From NCBI RefSeq assembly GCF_001814775.1, contig NZ_KV817781.1, positions 266,669-330,668 of the forward strand: a stretch of 64,000 nucleotides of DNA. The letters run 5' to 3'. The DNA comes from Streptococcus sp. HMSC067H01. Its GTDB lineage: Bacteria; Bacillota; Bacilli; Lactobacillales; Streptococcaceae. The position numbers and the translations under genes are program-made. Shown piece by piece: positions 37,276 to 46,935 of this stretch. Under the pieces are notes generated by a model. The model did no database searches. It had not been told where the DNA came from and saw only the letters and a program-made list of their open reading frames with translations. Each line of letters opens with the position of its first letter. Within the stretch, counting starts at the first letter, position 1.

Positions 37276-37743
37276 TTAAATCAAGTTAGCTTCTTGAAGA
37301 GCTGCTTGTACTGTCTCAAGTGGTAAATGGGTCAACTCGGTCCCTTTTTCATGATAGAGATACTGGGCGTAGTCGTCCATACGGTACTGGTTAATATAAA
37401 CGACACGCTCACATCCTACCTGAAGTAATTGCTTGGTGCAGTTGAGACAAGGAAAATGAGTAACGTAAGCTGTAAATCCTTTTGGAACGCCACGTTCGGC
37501 TCCTTGTAAAATAGCATTAACCTCAGCATGAAGGGTACGGACACAGTGACCTTCAATCACCAAACAGTCATGGTCAATACAATGCTCTGTTCCTGATACA
37601 GAGCCATTATAACCTGTTGAAATCACCTTATTATCCTTGACTAAAACAGCTCCTACCTTAGCGCGTTTACAGGTTGAACGATTGGCAATCAATAGAGCTT
37701 GAGCAGCAAAATACTCATCCCAAGCCAGTCTTTTTTCAGTCAT
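37276..37743 (-). CDS. comEB: dCMP deaminase (ComEB-like)
   Basis: Zinc enzyme converting dCMP to dUMP for thymidylate synthesis. The 155-residue protein has the zinc and catalytic motif TLHAEVNAIL (His72, Glu74) and PCLNC (Cys99, Cys102). The name ComEB comes from the homologue in Bacillus competence operons; here it is not beside comEA or comEC, so a nucleotide role is the safe assignment. It stands near upp, another pyrimidine gene. Confidence 0.93.
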   Translation of the reverse strand: MTEKRLAWDEYFAAQALLIANRSTCKRAKVGAVLVKDNKVISTGYNGSVSGTEHCIDHDCLVIEGHCVRTLHAEVNAILQGAERGVPKGFTAYVTHFPCLNCTKQLLQVGCERVVYINQYRMDDYAQYLYHEKGTELTHLPLETVQAALQEANLI

Positions 37744-37761
37744 CTCTTTTCTCCTTTTTCT

Positions 37762-38319
37762 CTATTTTTTAAAAAATGGTAGGCGTAAATCTGCAATTTT
37801 TTCAGCAGGAACCTTCATTCCATCCTTAATCCATTTAAGCAAAACTGATACGATGGCAGAACTCCAAAAAGAATGCAGGTAAGAGCTGACTCCTTTTGAT
37901 TTTCCATAGTATTTTTCTAAAAATTCTTGCATGGCTTGCACAAATATTTTTTCCAAGTGGTAGTCCAAGGCAAGCTGAATGACCTTAGCCTCTTTCTTGG
38001 CTTCTCTAAAGAGGCGAACCCAAACCAGATAGAGGTCCGTTTTAACATCGTAATGGCTCAATTGCTCCATAATGTTATGGACGCTTCGTTTAAAGACACT
38101 TTCTAAAATCTCTTCTTTGGAGTCATAGTTTCGATAAAAGGCTGCACGGGAAACACCAGCACGTTTGACCAACTCAGAAATGCTAATCTTTGTCAATTCC
38201 TTTTTCTCCAAAAGTTGCAAGAGAGCTGTTTCGATAGCTTCTCTGGTCAGTAAATTGGATTCTTGATTGGATTTTCTGAGATTTTCAAGTGAATTTTCGG
38301 AAATTCTTCGTTCGGCCAT
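37762..38319 (-). CDS. TetR-family transcriptional regulator
   Basis: A 185-residue regulator. The HTH is in the N-terminal 30-75: LTREAIETALLQLLEKKELTKISISELVKRAGVSRAAFYRNYDSKEEIL, the standard TetR signature. The C-terminal ligand domain is not diagnostic, so the effector is unknown. It is divergent from degV, whose 5' leader contains a perfect inverted repeat; control of degV and of itself is likely. Confidence 0.9.
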   Translation of the reverse strand: MAERRISENSLENLRKSNQESNLLTREAIETALLQLLEKKELTKISISELVKRAGVSRAAFYRNYDSKEEILESVFKRSVHNIMEQLSHYDVKTDLYLVWVRLFREAKKEAKVIQLALDYHLEKIFVQAMQEFLEKYYGKSKGVSSYLHSFWSSAIVSVLLKWIKDGMKVPAEKIADLRLPFFKK

Positions 38320-38381
38320 AACACTTCCTTTCTACTTGTGACAACAGAGTGACGAAACTTTTGTTTTAAGCATTTTCATGA

Positions 38382-38430
38382 TATAATTGTAGAAAAAGAC
38401 AGAACCTTTGTCAATGTATAAGTGACAAAG
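38382..38430 (+). promoter_or_regulatory. degV -10 and candidate TetR operator
   Basis: TATAAT lies at 38382-38387. The inverted repeat CTTTGTCA (38406-38413) / TGACAAAG (38423-38430), with nine bases between perfect arms, follows about 18 bases downstream, in the 5' leader. Its position fits a repressor roadblock by the divergent TetR protein. Confidence 0.55.
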
Positions 38431-38443
38431 ATGGAGAATTTCT

Positions 38444-39289
38444 ATGACTTGGAAGATTGTGGCAGATTCTGGTTGTGATTATCGTCAATTACCTACTCCT
38501 GCGATTGACACTGAATTTGTAAGTGTTCCTTTAACCATTCAAGTGGCTGATCAAGTCTTTATTGACGATGCTAGTCTTGATATTGACAAAATGATGGAAA
38601 CCATGTATGCAACTTCTGAAGCTTCAAAATCAGCTTGTCCTAGCCCTGATGATTACTTGCGAGCATTTGAAGGGGCAAAACATATTTTTGTAGTGACCAT
38701 TACCGGAACTCTTTCTGGTAGTCAAAACAGCGCTCAATTAGCTAAGAATCTCTATCTCGAAGAACATCCTGATACTCAGATTCATGTTATTGACAGCTTG
38801 TCTGCTGGTGGGGAAGTTGATCTAATCGTTGAGAAAATCAATGATTTGATTGACCAAGGACTTTCTTTTGAAGAAGTGGTTAATGCTATTACTGCTTACC
38901 AAGAAAAAACTAAGTTATTGTTCGTTCTCGCTAAGGTTGATAATCTGGTTAAGAATGGTCGCTTGAGTAAACTGATCGGTACAGTTGTTGGGCTCCTCAA
39001 TATTCGTATGGTTGGGGAAGCAAGTGAAACTGGAACCTTGGAACTCCTCCAAAAGGCTCGTGGTGCTAAAAAATCTCTTCAAGCTACCTATGAAGAATTA
39101 ATTAAAGCTGGCTATGCTGGTGGACGTATCGTCATGGCTCACCGCAGTAATGATAAATTCTGCCAACAGCTCTCTGAACGTGTGCGTGAAACATTCCCAC
39201 AAGCTGATATTAAGGTTCTCCCAACTTCTGGCCTCTGCAGTTTTTATGCAGAAGAGGGTGGACTCCTCATGGGATATGAAATTGACTAA
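38444..39289 (+). CDS. degV: DegV-family fatty-acid-binding protein
   Basis: A 281-residue cytoplasmic protein of the DegV/FakB fold. MTWKIVADSGCDYRQLP carries the DSG motif, VVTITGTLSGSQNSAQLA binds the lipid carboxylate, and the C-terminal AHRSNDKFCQQL and GLCSFYAEEGG contain conserved His and Gly residues. FakB proteins present exogenous fatty acids to the kinase FakA; whether this one does so is inferred from the family. Divergent from the TetR gene. Confidence 0.9.
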   Translation: MTWKIVADSGCDYRQLPTPAIDTEFVSVPLTIQVADQVFIDDASLDIDKMMETMYATSEASKSACPSPDDYLRAFEGAKHIFVVTITGTLSGSQNSAQLAKNLYLEEHPDTQIHVIDSLSAGGEVDLIVEKINDLIDQGLSFEEVVNAITAYQEKTKLLFVLAKVDNLVKNGRLSKLIGTVVGLLNIRMVGEASETGTLELLQKARGAKKSLQATYEELIKAGYAGGRIVMAHRSNDKFCQQLSERVRETFPQADIKVLPTSGLCSFYAEEGGLLMGYEID

Positions 39290-39294
39290 TTTAT

Positions 39295-40718
<1,424 letters not shown>

Positions 40719-40756
40719 TTTAGTATCTAAGGATGTTAGATAAGAAAGGAACTACT

Positions 40757-41278
40757 TTGGAACATATTATCTTACTAAGGGGAGTTACTCCTAATGGAAA
40801 AAATGCTATCCCTAAAATGTCTTATCTAGTAGATATCTTGATAGAGGCTGATTTTCAACACGTTCGAACCTATATTCAAAGTGGGAATATCATTCTTGAA
40901 AGTGACTTATCTCTGGAAGAAATACGAGAACAGGTTCACACTCTAATAAAGGAAAAAATTGGTGCTGATTTAAAAATGGTAATCAAGAACAAAAATGATT
41001 TTGCAAAAATTGTCCAAGAAAACCCATTTGGAAAACACTATCTTTTTGACCGAATACATGTGATCCTTTTTCAAAATGATATCCAAAGTCTACCATTAGA
41101 AAAATTGGATAGTGACTATGGTGAAGAAGAAATTTGTATCGGCAACCATTGTCTTTACCTCTATCTCCCTAGAACTGCAAAACGAAAAAAACTTAATACC
41201 AACTATCTTGAAAAGCTGTTCAGCGTTGATCTGACCATGCGAAAGTTAAACGTGGTAGAAAAATTACTAACAAAATAG
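40757..41278 (+). CDS. DUF1697 family protein
   Basis: A 173-residue cytoplasmic protein of the DUF1697 family: HIILLRGVTPNGKNAIPKMSYLVDILIEADFQHVRTYIQSGNIIL matches the usual LLRGINVGGKN...L...GF..V.TYIQSGN pattern. The function is unknown. I prefer a TTG start at 40757 because AAAGGA lies six bases upstream; an ATG at 40733 gives eight more residues but has no spaced ribosome site. It is followed ten bases later by the NUDIX gene. Confidence 0.82.
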   Translation: MEHIILLRGVTPNGKNAIPKMSYLVDILIEADFQHVRTYIQSGNIILESDLSLEEIREQVHTLIKEKIGADLKMVIKNKNDFAKIVQENPFGKHYLFDRIHVILFQNDIQSLPLEKLDSDYGEEEICIGNHCLYLYLPRTAKRKKLNTNYLEKLFSVDLTMRKLNVVEKLLTK

Positions 41279-41288
41279 GAAAAATAAT

Positions 41289-41744
41289 ATGAGCAGAAGA
41301 GAATCAGTCGAATTTGTCAACATGTGCTTGATTAAAAATGGGGACAAGGTCCTCGTTCAAGACCGAGTTAGTCCTAACTGGCCTGGCATTACTTTTCCTG
41401 GTGGTCATGTTGAACGTGGCGAATCCTTTGTCGATGCTGTCATTCGAGAAGTGAAAGAAGAAACTGGCCTGACCATTTCTAAACCCCAACTCCGTGGTAT
41501 CAAAGACTGGTATGATGACGAGGACTATCGTTATGTTGTCCTCTTTTACAAAACAGAACACTTTACTGGTGAGCTCCAATCTTCAGACGAAGGAAAAGTC
41601 TGGTGGGAGGACTTTGAAAATCTATCTCATCTCAAACTAGCTACTGAGGATATGTCTGATATGCTTCGTGTTTTTTTGGAAGATGATCTCAGTGAATTCT
41701 TTTACTATAAGGATGGAGAAGACTGGTCTTACCAACTCAAATAA
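41289..41744 (+). CDS. NUDIX hydrolase (8-oxo-dGTP diphosphatase-like)
   Basis: A 151-residue NUDIX enzyme. The NUDIX box GGHVERGESFVDAVIREVKEETGL (residues 38-61) has all catalytic positions (REVKEE). It resembles MutT/MutX-like nucleotide-pool enzymes; specificity for 8-oxo-dGTP is not proven. The preceding DUF1697 gene is 10 bases away, so the two form an operon closed by a terminator. Confidence 0.9.
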   Translation: MSRRESVEFVNMCLIKNGDKVLVQDRVSPNWPGITFPGGHVERGESFVDAVIREVKEETGLTISKPQLRGIKDWYDDEDYRYVVLFYKTEHFTGELQSSDEGKVWWEDFENLSHLKLATEDMSDMLRVFLEDDLSEFFYYKDGEDWSYQLK

Positions 41745-41748
41745 CAGT

Positions 41749-41776
41749 AAATCGGCAGAGGTCACTCCGCCGATTT
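41749..41776 (+). terminator. Terminator of the DUF1697-NUDIX operon
   Basis: Twelve-base arms (41749-41760 and 41765-41776) with one mismatch around GTCA, followed by TTA. Confidence 0.75.
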
Positions 41777-41819
41777 TATCTTATCTAATCTTCAAGCTAG
41801 GTCTGTGTCCTCCTACTAA

Positions 41820-41979
41820 TACTAAATGAAAATCAAAGAGCAAACTAGAAAGCTAGCCGCAGTCTGCTCAAAGTACAGCTTTGAGGTTGCAGATAGAACT
41901 GACGAAGTCAGCTCAAAATACTATTTTGAGGTTGCAGATGGAAGCTGACGTGGTTTGAAGAGATTTTCGAAGAGTATAA
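41820..41979 (-). repeat. BOX element (boxC-boxB-boxA, inverted)
   Basis: A complete pneumococcal-type BOX: read on the minus strand it begins TATACTCTTCGAAAATCTCT (boxA), followed by the GACGTCAGCTTCCATCTGCA-like turn, boxB and boxC ending TTGATTTTCATT. BOX repeats are common between genes in S. pneumoniae and close relatives and form large stem-loops that can alter neighbouring gene expression. It lies between the converging NUDIX and MerR genes. Confidence 0.95.
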
Positions 41980-42023
41980 AATTCTGTCACCAGCTTTGTC
42001 AACCTTAGCTTAGTCTTTGAGTT

Positions 42024-42764
42024 TTATCGAGTTTGTGTGCTTACATAGTGGGCAATGACATCTGATGTGTACTGGGCTGTTCCCTGTCCAAACTTATCAA
42101 GGTTTTCCTTAAACTCTGGATTATAGACATAGCCTTTTCCGATATAACCAAAGACCTCGATAGAACAGTCAAATCCATAAGTACGGATGGCTTGCAATAG
42201 CTTAGCTACCTCTTCTTGGTTTTCAGATGCTGTTACAGGTAGACTATCTCGAAGATTTTGTGCCATGGCTTGAAAGACTTGGTTGAAGGCAGCCGTAGCT
42301 TCGTCTTCGTGACCTTTTTGGCGCTCGAGCGCTTGATCCATGATTTCTTGGCCATACTTGTCTACAGCCTCTTGGTGGTATTTTTGATTGTCTTGATAGC
42401 TAAATCCAGTGAATTTTTCCTCAATAGTCATTTTTCTTTCTCCTTTTTGTTCTTGAATGGTTTTTTGCAAGGTTGAAATCAAGGTATCCAGATGTTCCCT
42501 TTCTCGAGTCAAATAGTCCAACTGCCTGGTCAAATGAGGCAATAAATTTTTCCTTTCTTCCTTTAATAGCTCTGCTATCTTTTCTAAAGAAAAGCCTAGA
42601 TATTTGTAATAAAGAATAACCTGAAGGCGTTCCAAATCCTCCTGACTGTAGGTTCGATAGCCATTTTCCGACTTTAAAGGAACCAAGAGTCCTATCTTAT
42701 CATAATGGTAGAGGGTCTTGACGGAGACACCTGAAAGTTGCGCAGCTTCTTTGATATGGTACAT
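42024..42764 (-). CDS. MerR-family regulator with TipAS drug-binding domain
   Basis: A 246-residue regulator. Residues 1-70 are the MerR HTH (MYHIKEAAQLSGVSVKTLYHYDKIGLLVPLKSENGYRTYSQEDLERLQVI), residues 75-115 a dimerising coiled coil, and residues 120-246 a TipAS-like globin fold (KEKFTGFSYQDNQKYHQEAVDKYGQEIMDQA). TipA proteins bind thiopeptide and other antibiotics. ATG 42764 with GAGGAGGAA upstream is clearly the start; the longer reading runs through the promoter. Probably controls itself and perhaps the divergent transporter. Confidence 0.93.
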   Translation of the reverse strand: MYHIKEAAQLSGVSVKTLYHYDKIGLLVPLKSENGYRTYSQEDLERLQVILYYKYLGFSLEKIAELLKEERKNLLPHLTRQLDYLTREREHLDTLISTLQKTIQEQKGERKMTIEEKFTGFSYQDNQKYHQEAVDKYGQEIMDQALERQKGHEDEATAAFNQVFQAMAQNLRDSLPVTASENQEEVAKLLQAIRTYGFDCSIEVFGYIGKGYVYNPEFKENLDKFGQGTAQYTSDVIAHYVSTQTR

Positions 42765-42784
42765 GATTTCCTCCTCACATAAAT

Positions 42785-42815
42785 AGTATATACCCTCCCC
42801 TTTGAGGAGAGTCAA
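42785..42815 (-). promoter_or_regulatory. MerR-type promoter with 19-bp spacer
   Basis: -35 TTGACT (42810-42815) and -10 TATACT (42785-42790) are 19 bases apart, the long spacer characteristic of MerR-activated promoters. The spacer contains the dyad CTCCTC...GGGGAG. The TipA-type regulator made from here should twist it into an active form on ligand binding. Confidence 0.88.
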
Positions 42816-42992
42816 GTATTTTATCATATTTTTTATAAAAACATGAAAATCGCTTTCTTGACAGACTTGAAAAATCATGATAGGATAATCAAGTCTATCA
42901 ATCAAAGAATAAGCTCAAAAGAGCAATTGAGAGAAGGCTATTTGACAACTCAAGTAGCCTTTCATTATTTAGAAATAGATTGGAGTTTAACA

Positions 42993-44333
42993 ATGTCTGA
43001 AAAATCGCAATGGGGCTCAAAACTAGGCTTTATCCTTGCATCTGCAGGTTCTGCTATTGGTCTTGGGGCCGTTTGGAAGTTCCCTTACATGACTGCTGCC
43101 AATGGTGGGGGAGGTTTTTTACTGGTCTTTCTCATCTCGACACTATTGATTGGATTTCCACTTCTCTTGGCTGAGTTTGCCCTCGGTCGGTGCGCTGGCG
43201 TGTCAGCAATCAAAACCTTTGGAAAACTTGGCAACAATAGCAAATACAATTTTATCGGTTGGATCGGTGCCTTTGCCCTTTTCATCCTCTTATCCTTTTA
43301 CAGTGTTATCGGGGGATGGGTTTTAGTTTATCTAGGTATCGCTATTGCTAAAGCCTTCCAAGTTGGGATTAGCAGTGATTATGCCCAACTCTTTACAGAC
43401 ATCATTTCAAATCCTTGGATTGCCCTTGGGTCTCAAACTCTTTTTATCTTCCTCAACATCTTTATCGTATCTAAGGGAGTCCAAAAAGGAATTGAAAGAG
43501 CATCTAAGGTCATGATGCCCCTGCTATTTATCATCTTTGTCATTATTATCGGGCGCTCTCTTAGCTTGCCAAATGCCATGGAAGGTGTGGTTTACTTCCT
43601 CAAACCTGACTTTTCAAAACTGACAAGTGCTGGTTTCCTCTATGCTCTAGGACAGTCATTCTTTGCTTTGTCCCTCGGGGTTACGGCCATGTTGACCTAT
43701 GCTTCTTACCTAGATAAGAAAACCAATCTGGTCCAATCAGGTATGTCTATCGTTGCCATGAACATTTCTGTATCGATCATGGCAGGACTAGCTATTTTCC
43801 CAGCTATGTCAGCCTTCAATATCCAGTCTGAAGGTGGTCCGAGTCTCCTCTTTATCGTCTTGCCCCAACTCTTTGACAAGATGCCTTTTGGTACGATTTT
43901 CTACATCCTCTTTCTCTTGCTCTTCCTCTTTGCGACGGTCACTTCTTCTGTCGTTATGCTGGAAATTAATGTTGGAAATATCACTGACCAAGATAACGAA
44001 AAACGTAATAAATGGAGTCTTATTTTAGGTATCTTGACCTTTATCTTTGGTATCCCTTCGGCCCTATCCTACGGTGTCATGGCGGATGTTCAAATCTTTG
44101 GGAAAACCTTCTTTGATGCTATGGATTTCTTGGTTTCCAACCTCTTCATGCCATTCGGCGCCCTCTGCTTGTCTCTCTTTACAGGCTATATTTTCAAAAA
44201 GGCACTGGCAATGGAGGAACTCCATCTTGATGAAACACCTTGGAAACAAGGACTTTTCCAAGTCTGGCTCTTCCTTCTTCGTTTCATCATTCCAATTATC
44301 ATCATTGTGGTCTTTATCGCCCAATTTATGTAA
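42993..44333 (+). CDS. Neurotransmitter:sodium symporter family transporter
   Basis: A 446-residue Na+-coupled transporter with about eleven to twelve helices. From ATG 42993 (MSEKSQWGSKLGFILASAGSAIGLGAVWKFPYMTAANGGGGFLLVF) it shows the NSS helix-1 signature with the unwound GSAIGLGAVW Na+/substrate site. The substrate is probably an amino acid (tryptophan, tyrosine or leucine as in other bacterial members). TGGAGTTTA precedes the start; the longer upstream reading has no family similarity. Divergent from the MerR regulator. Confidence 0.92.
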   Translation: MSEKSQWGSKLGFILASAGSAIGLGAVWKFPYMTAANGGGGFLLVFLISTLLIGFPLLLAEFALGRCAGVSAIKTFGKLGNNSKYNFIGWIGAFALFILLSFYSVIGGWVLVYLGIAIAKAFQVGISSDYAQLFTDIISNPWIALGSQTLFIFLNIFIVSKGVQKGIERASKVMMPLLFIIFVIIIGRSLSLPNAMEGVVYFLKPDFSKLTSAGFLYALGQSFFALSLGVTAMLTYASYLDKKTNLVQSGMSIVAMNISVSIMAGLAIFPAMSAFNIQSEGGPSLLFIVLPQLFDKMPFGTIFYILFLLLFLFATVTSSVVMLEINVGNITDQDNEKRNKWSLILGILTFIFGIPSALSYGVMADVQIFGKTFFDAMDFLVSNLFMPFGALCLSLFTGYIFKKALAMEELHLDETPWKQGLFQVWLFLLRFIIPIIIIVVFIAQFM

Positions 44334-44340
44334 ATACAAA

Positions 44341-44371
44341 AAAGGACTTGAGTAATGAACTCAGGCCCTTT
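44341..44371. terminator. Shared terminator between transporter and manA
   Basis: Twelve-base arms (44341-44352 and 44360-44371) with two wobble-type positions; T run on the plus strand and A run on the left, so it can serve both converging genes. Confidence 0.7.
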
Positions 44372-44375
44372 CTTT

Positions 44376-45320
44376 TTATGGATGACTAACAATCAATTCT
44401 AGACCTTGACCTTCCAAAGTCCATGCTTCAACATCGCTTGGTAGGATAAAGTGACTACCTTTTTGGATTGGATAGTTCTTTCCATCAACAGTTAGTTGAC
44501 CTTGGCCAGCTAAGACACTAAACAAGCTATAATCAGCTGTCTTCTCAAAATCAACTTTTCCAGTAATTTCCCACTTGTAAACTGCGAAGAATTCATTGGA
44601 TACAAGGAGAGTTGAACGCAAATCATCTGCTTTGACTGTTACAGGACGGCTATTTGCAGGCTCACCGATATTTAAAACATCGATGGATTTTTCAAGATGA
44701 AGCTCGCGCAAGTTGCCATTATCATCCCTACGGTCAAAGTCATAAACACGGTAGGTTGTATCACTAGACTGTTGCGTTTCAAGAATTAAGATACCTGCAC
44801 CGATAGCATGCATAGTTCCACTTGGAACATAGAAGAAATCCCCAGCCTTAACAGGAACCTTTGTCAGCAAGGCATCCCAGTTCTTGTCTTCGATTTGCTG
44901 ACGGAGTTCTTCTTTTGATTTGGCATTGTGGCCATAGATAATCTCAGAACCTTCATCTGCGGCGATGATGTACCAGCACTCTGTTTTTCCGAGTTCGCCT
45001 TCATGCTCTAGTCCGTAGGCATCGTCTGGATGAACTTGAACACTGAGCCAGTCATTAGCATCAAGGATTTTGGTCAAAAGTGGAAATACTGGCTCTGGAC
45101 GGTTGCCAAACAATTCACGGTGTTCCGCATACAAAGTAGCGAGGTCGATTCCCTCAAAGCGACCATTGGCTACCTTGGAAACACCATTTGGGTGAGCTGA
45201 GATTGCCCAATATTCACCAATCTTTTCGCTCGGGATGTCATAGCCAAACTCATCACGTAGTTTAGTCCCACCCCAGATTTTTTCTTGCATAACGGAATTT
45301 AAAAATAATGGTTCTGACAT
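44376..45320 (-). CDS. manA: Mannose-6-phosphate isomerase, class I
   Basis: Interconverts mannose-6-phosphate and fructose-6-phosphate, linking mannose use to glycolysis. The 314-residue short class I enzyme has the zinc site VQVHPDDAYGLEHEGELGKTECWYI and the downstream GDFFYVPSGTMHAIG, all standard. A single-gene unit with a shared terminator. Its upstream neighbour on the same strand is a fragment of a glycosidase gene. Confidence 0.96.
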   Translation of the reverse strand: MSEPLFLNSVMQEKIWGGTKLRDEFGYDIPSEKIGEYWAISAHPNGVSKVANGRFEGIDLATLYAEHRELFGNRPEPVFPLLTKILDANDWLSVQVHPDDAYGLEHEGELGKTECWYIIAADEGSEIIYGHNAKSKEELRQQIEDKNWDALLTKVPVKAGDFFYVPSGTMHAIGAGILILETQQSSDTTYRVYDFDRRDDNGNLRELHLEKSIDVLNIGEPANSRPVTVKADDLRSTLLVSNEFFAVYKWEITGKVDFEKTADYSLFSVLAGQGQLTVDGKNYPIQKGSHFILPSDVEAWTLEGQGLELIVSHP

Positions 45321-45440
45321 GTCGATCTCCTGTCTGATTTTTCTCCCCTCATTATAGCAAAAAGCTAGGTCTAATTGAACTCTTTTTCACATCTTATAAA
45401 GTAGGGAGAAGATTTTGTAAAAATAGTGAATAAATGTGTT

Positions 45441-45596
45441 CTACTCAATGCTTGCACCATTGCTGGCAATGACGTCCTTGTACCAGTAGAAGGATTTCTT
45501 TTTACTACGTTTGAGAGTCCCATTTCCTGCATTGCCTCGATCAACATAGATAAAGCCATAGCGCTTGTTCATTTCGCCTGTTCCAGCCGAAACCAT
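45441..45596 (-). pseudogene. C-terminal fragment of a GH1 6-phospho-beta-glucosidase
   Basis: The minus strand encodes about 51 residues ending in a stop codon: GEMNKRYGFIYVDRGNAGNG followed by TLKRSKKKSFYWYKDVIASNG, which is the conserved C-terminus of BglA-type GH1 enzymes. Nothing upstream encodes the catalytic (beta/alpha)8 barrel, so this is a remnant of a deleted gene. A few changes (for example N to A in the final segment) suggest decay. Confidence 0.85.
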
Positions 45597-45830
45597 CCGG
45601 AAAAGTCAGTTTTTCGGTCATAAGTCTACTCAACTTTCTTATTTGCTTGTTCATTTACTTATATTATAGCTCATTCTGAAACCTTTTCTTATAAAATACT
45701 GTGACATACTGATACTATTCTACTATTTAAGTTGATCAGATTGTTTTTTAAAAAATTATCCTCTCGAAAAAGCAAATAGCCTCCCCGGAAACAAAAAAAG
45801 AAGACTGAAAACTAGTCTCCTCTGTTCCTT
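45597..45830. other. Intergenic region without gene
   Basis: AT-rich sequence between the glycosidase remnant and the SemiSWEET gene. I see no coding region; ORFs here have no family resemblance. Confidence 0.5.
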
Positions 45831-46097
45831 TTAAATCAAAGCTGTGATAGCGGTTACTAGGCCAAAAATAATACCTGGTGCATTCGCTGCTGCAAGGGGG
45901 ATATCTCTTTCTTTTTTGAAAAGACCGTAGTAGACCCATAGACTACAGTTGATCGCTGCAACCAAGGGCTCAATGAAATTTCCTTTTTGACCAGCCAGAT
46001 TGTCCATGATTTGTGGGAAGTAAGACATATACATCATAACAGACATAAAGGTCGCTACCCAACCTAACATTTTCATTTGTTTTTCAGTTATTTTCAA
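45831..46097 (-). CDS. SemiSWEET-type PQ-loop sugar transporter
   Basis: A tiny 88-residue membrane protein with three helices (about 12-29, 43-59, 68-87). The PQ motif is in MSYFPQIMDNL and a second conserved segment is AAINCSLWVYYGLFKKERDIPL. SemiSWEETs dimerise to carry sugars such as glucose or sucrose down their gradient. The reading begins at a TTG; an ATG at residue 8 (46076) is an alternative, and neither has a strong ribosome site. No operon partner. Confidence 0.85.
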   Translation of the reverse strand: MKITEKQMKMLGWVATFMSVMMYMSYFPQIMDNLAGQKGNFIEPLVAAINCSLWVYYGLFKKERDIPLAAANAPGIIFGLVTAITALI

Positions 46098-46222
46098 AAC
46101 CTATTTCATTTTTACTGAATCTTATTTTATAATCTTCTTTCAAAACAATCAAGACTTTGAAGCTTTTGTTATAAAGATGTAAACTATCACAATCTTGTGA
46201 GAAGAAAGTGGGAACAGAAAAA

Positions 46223-46242
46223 AGACTGGATTGCTCCGATCT
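46223..46242. repeat. GGATTGCTCCGATC hairpin, copy 1
   Basis: Same core as the hairpins at 46846-46869 and 47298-47325. The left flank AACAGAAAAAA is shared with the second copy, so more than the stem is duplicated. Confidence 0.7.
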
Positions 46243-46320
46243 GTTTAGTCAATCAAATATTAGAAAATGAATACTCCTTTTCAATGAATCGATTGATGGT
46301 AAATAAGCTGTTAGAAATTA

Positions 46321-46349
46321 TTGACAGTATCGAAATTTTCTAGTAAAAT
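46321..46349 (+). promoter_or_regulatory. Promoter of the LapA-like gene
   Basis: TTGACA (46321-46326), 17-base spacer and TAAAAT (46344-46349). Confidence 0.8.
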
Positions 46350-46413
46350 GAATTTTGTTAATACCTAAATGGTGTGTAATTTTCTATCAACATAGTCAGG
46401 AGAAAAGGAACTT

Positions 46414-46758
46414 ATGCTAAAAAAATTTAATGAATTGTCACTGAAAGATAAGGCTTATCTAATTGGCGGTTTGATCTTATTAGTCATTGTGATCTGCTTT
46501 GGTCTGCTCAATCGTCAAACAGTAACTGTCAGTCTTGTCTTTACACAACTATCTGCTTCCTTGATTTTGGTGATTTTTACTTGTCTAGTAATCGGGATCA
46601 TTGTTGGTAGTGCTATTGGTTTTAGCTATCACCATGGCAAGACTCAAGAGCTGAAAAGCCGCATTGCTGAAGCAGAAACGACTATCCATAAAAAAGACAA
46701 GGAGCTTCTCCAGTACAAGGAACAGGTGCAACAATTAAAACAGGAAGCCAAACAATAA
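46414..46758 (+). CDS. LapA-domain (DUF1049) membrane protein
   Basis: A 114-residue protein with two membrane helices (about 16-33 and 45-66) joined by a short loop NRQTVTVSLVFTQ, then a cytoplasmic coiled coil KTQELKSRIAEAETTIHKKDKELLQYKEQVQQLKQEAKQ. It matches the LapA/DUF1049 fold. Function in streptococci is unknown; a role as a membrane scaffold or assembly factor is only a guess. A strong promoter and a strong terminator bound it as a single gene. Confidence 0.85.
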   Translation: MLKKFNELSLKDKAYLIGGLILLVIVICFGLLNRQTVTVSLVFTQLSASLILVIFTCLVIGIIVGSAIGFSYHHGKTQELKSRIAEAETTIHKKDKELLQYKEQVQQLKQEAKQ

Positions 46759-46771
46759 GTGTAGAAATCAT

Positions 46772-46797
46772 AACCACCCGTCAGCGGGTGGTTTTTT
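46772..46797 (+). terminator. Terminator of the LapA-like gene
   Basis: Nine-base perfect arms around TCAG, followed by TTTTTT. Confidence 0.92.
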
Positions 46798-46845
46798 GTC
46801 TCGCACCTAATGGAACGAGACGGACTGAAAATCGCATAACAGAAA

Positions 46846-46869
46846 AAAAACCGGATTGCTCCGATCTTT
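46846..46869 (-). terminator. Terminator of the VOC gene (hairpin copy 2)
   Basis: AAAGATCGGA and TCCGGTTTTT arms on the minus strand around GCAA, ending in T residues; same core as copies 1 and 3. Confidence 0.75.
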
Positions 46870-46935
46870 CAATAGTTCATATTCTCACATTCTGTTTTAA
46901 GAATAGTTAAGGTTATCTTCAAATGACTAAGCCCC

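Larger units (their letters stand above)
46098..46413. other. 316-base intergenic region with hairpin and promoter
   Basis: No gene is visible. It contains the hairpin sequence GGATTGCTCCGATCT (46228-46242), repeated twice more downstream, and the promoter of the LapA-like gene near 46321-46349. Confidence 0.6.

Noticed and set aside
42843..42992. N-terminal extension of the NSS symporter
   Set aside because: Fifty residues without family similarity; the ATG at 42993 has a ribosome site and begins exactly at the conserved NSS N-terminus.
45748..45939. Minus-strand ORF of 63 codons
   Set aside because: Frameshifted shadow of the SemiSWEET gene followed by AT-rich sequence.
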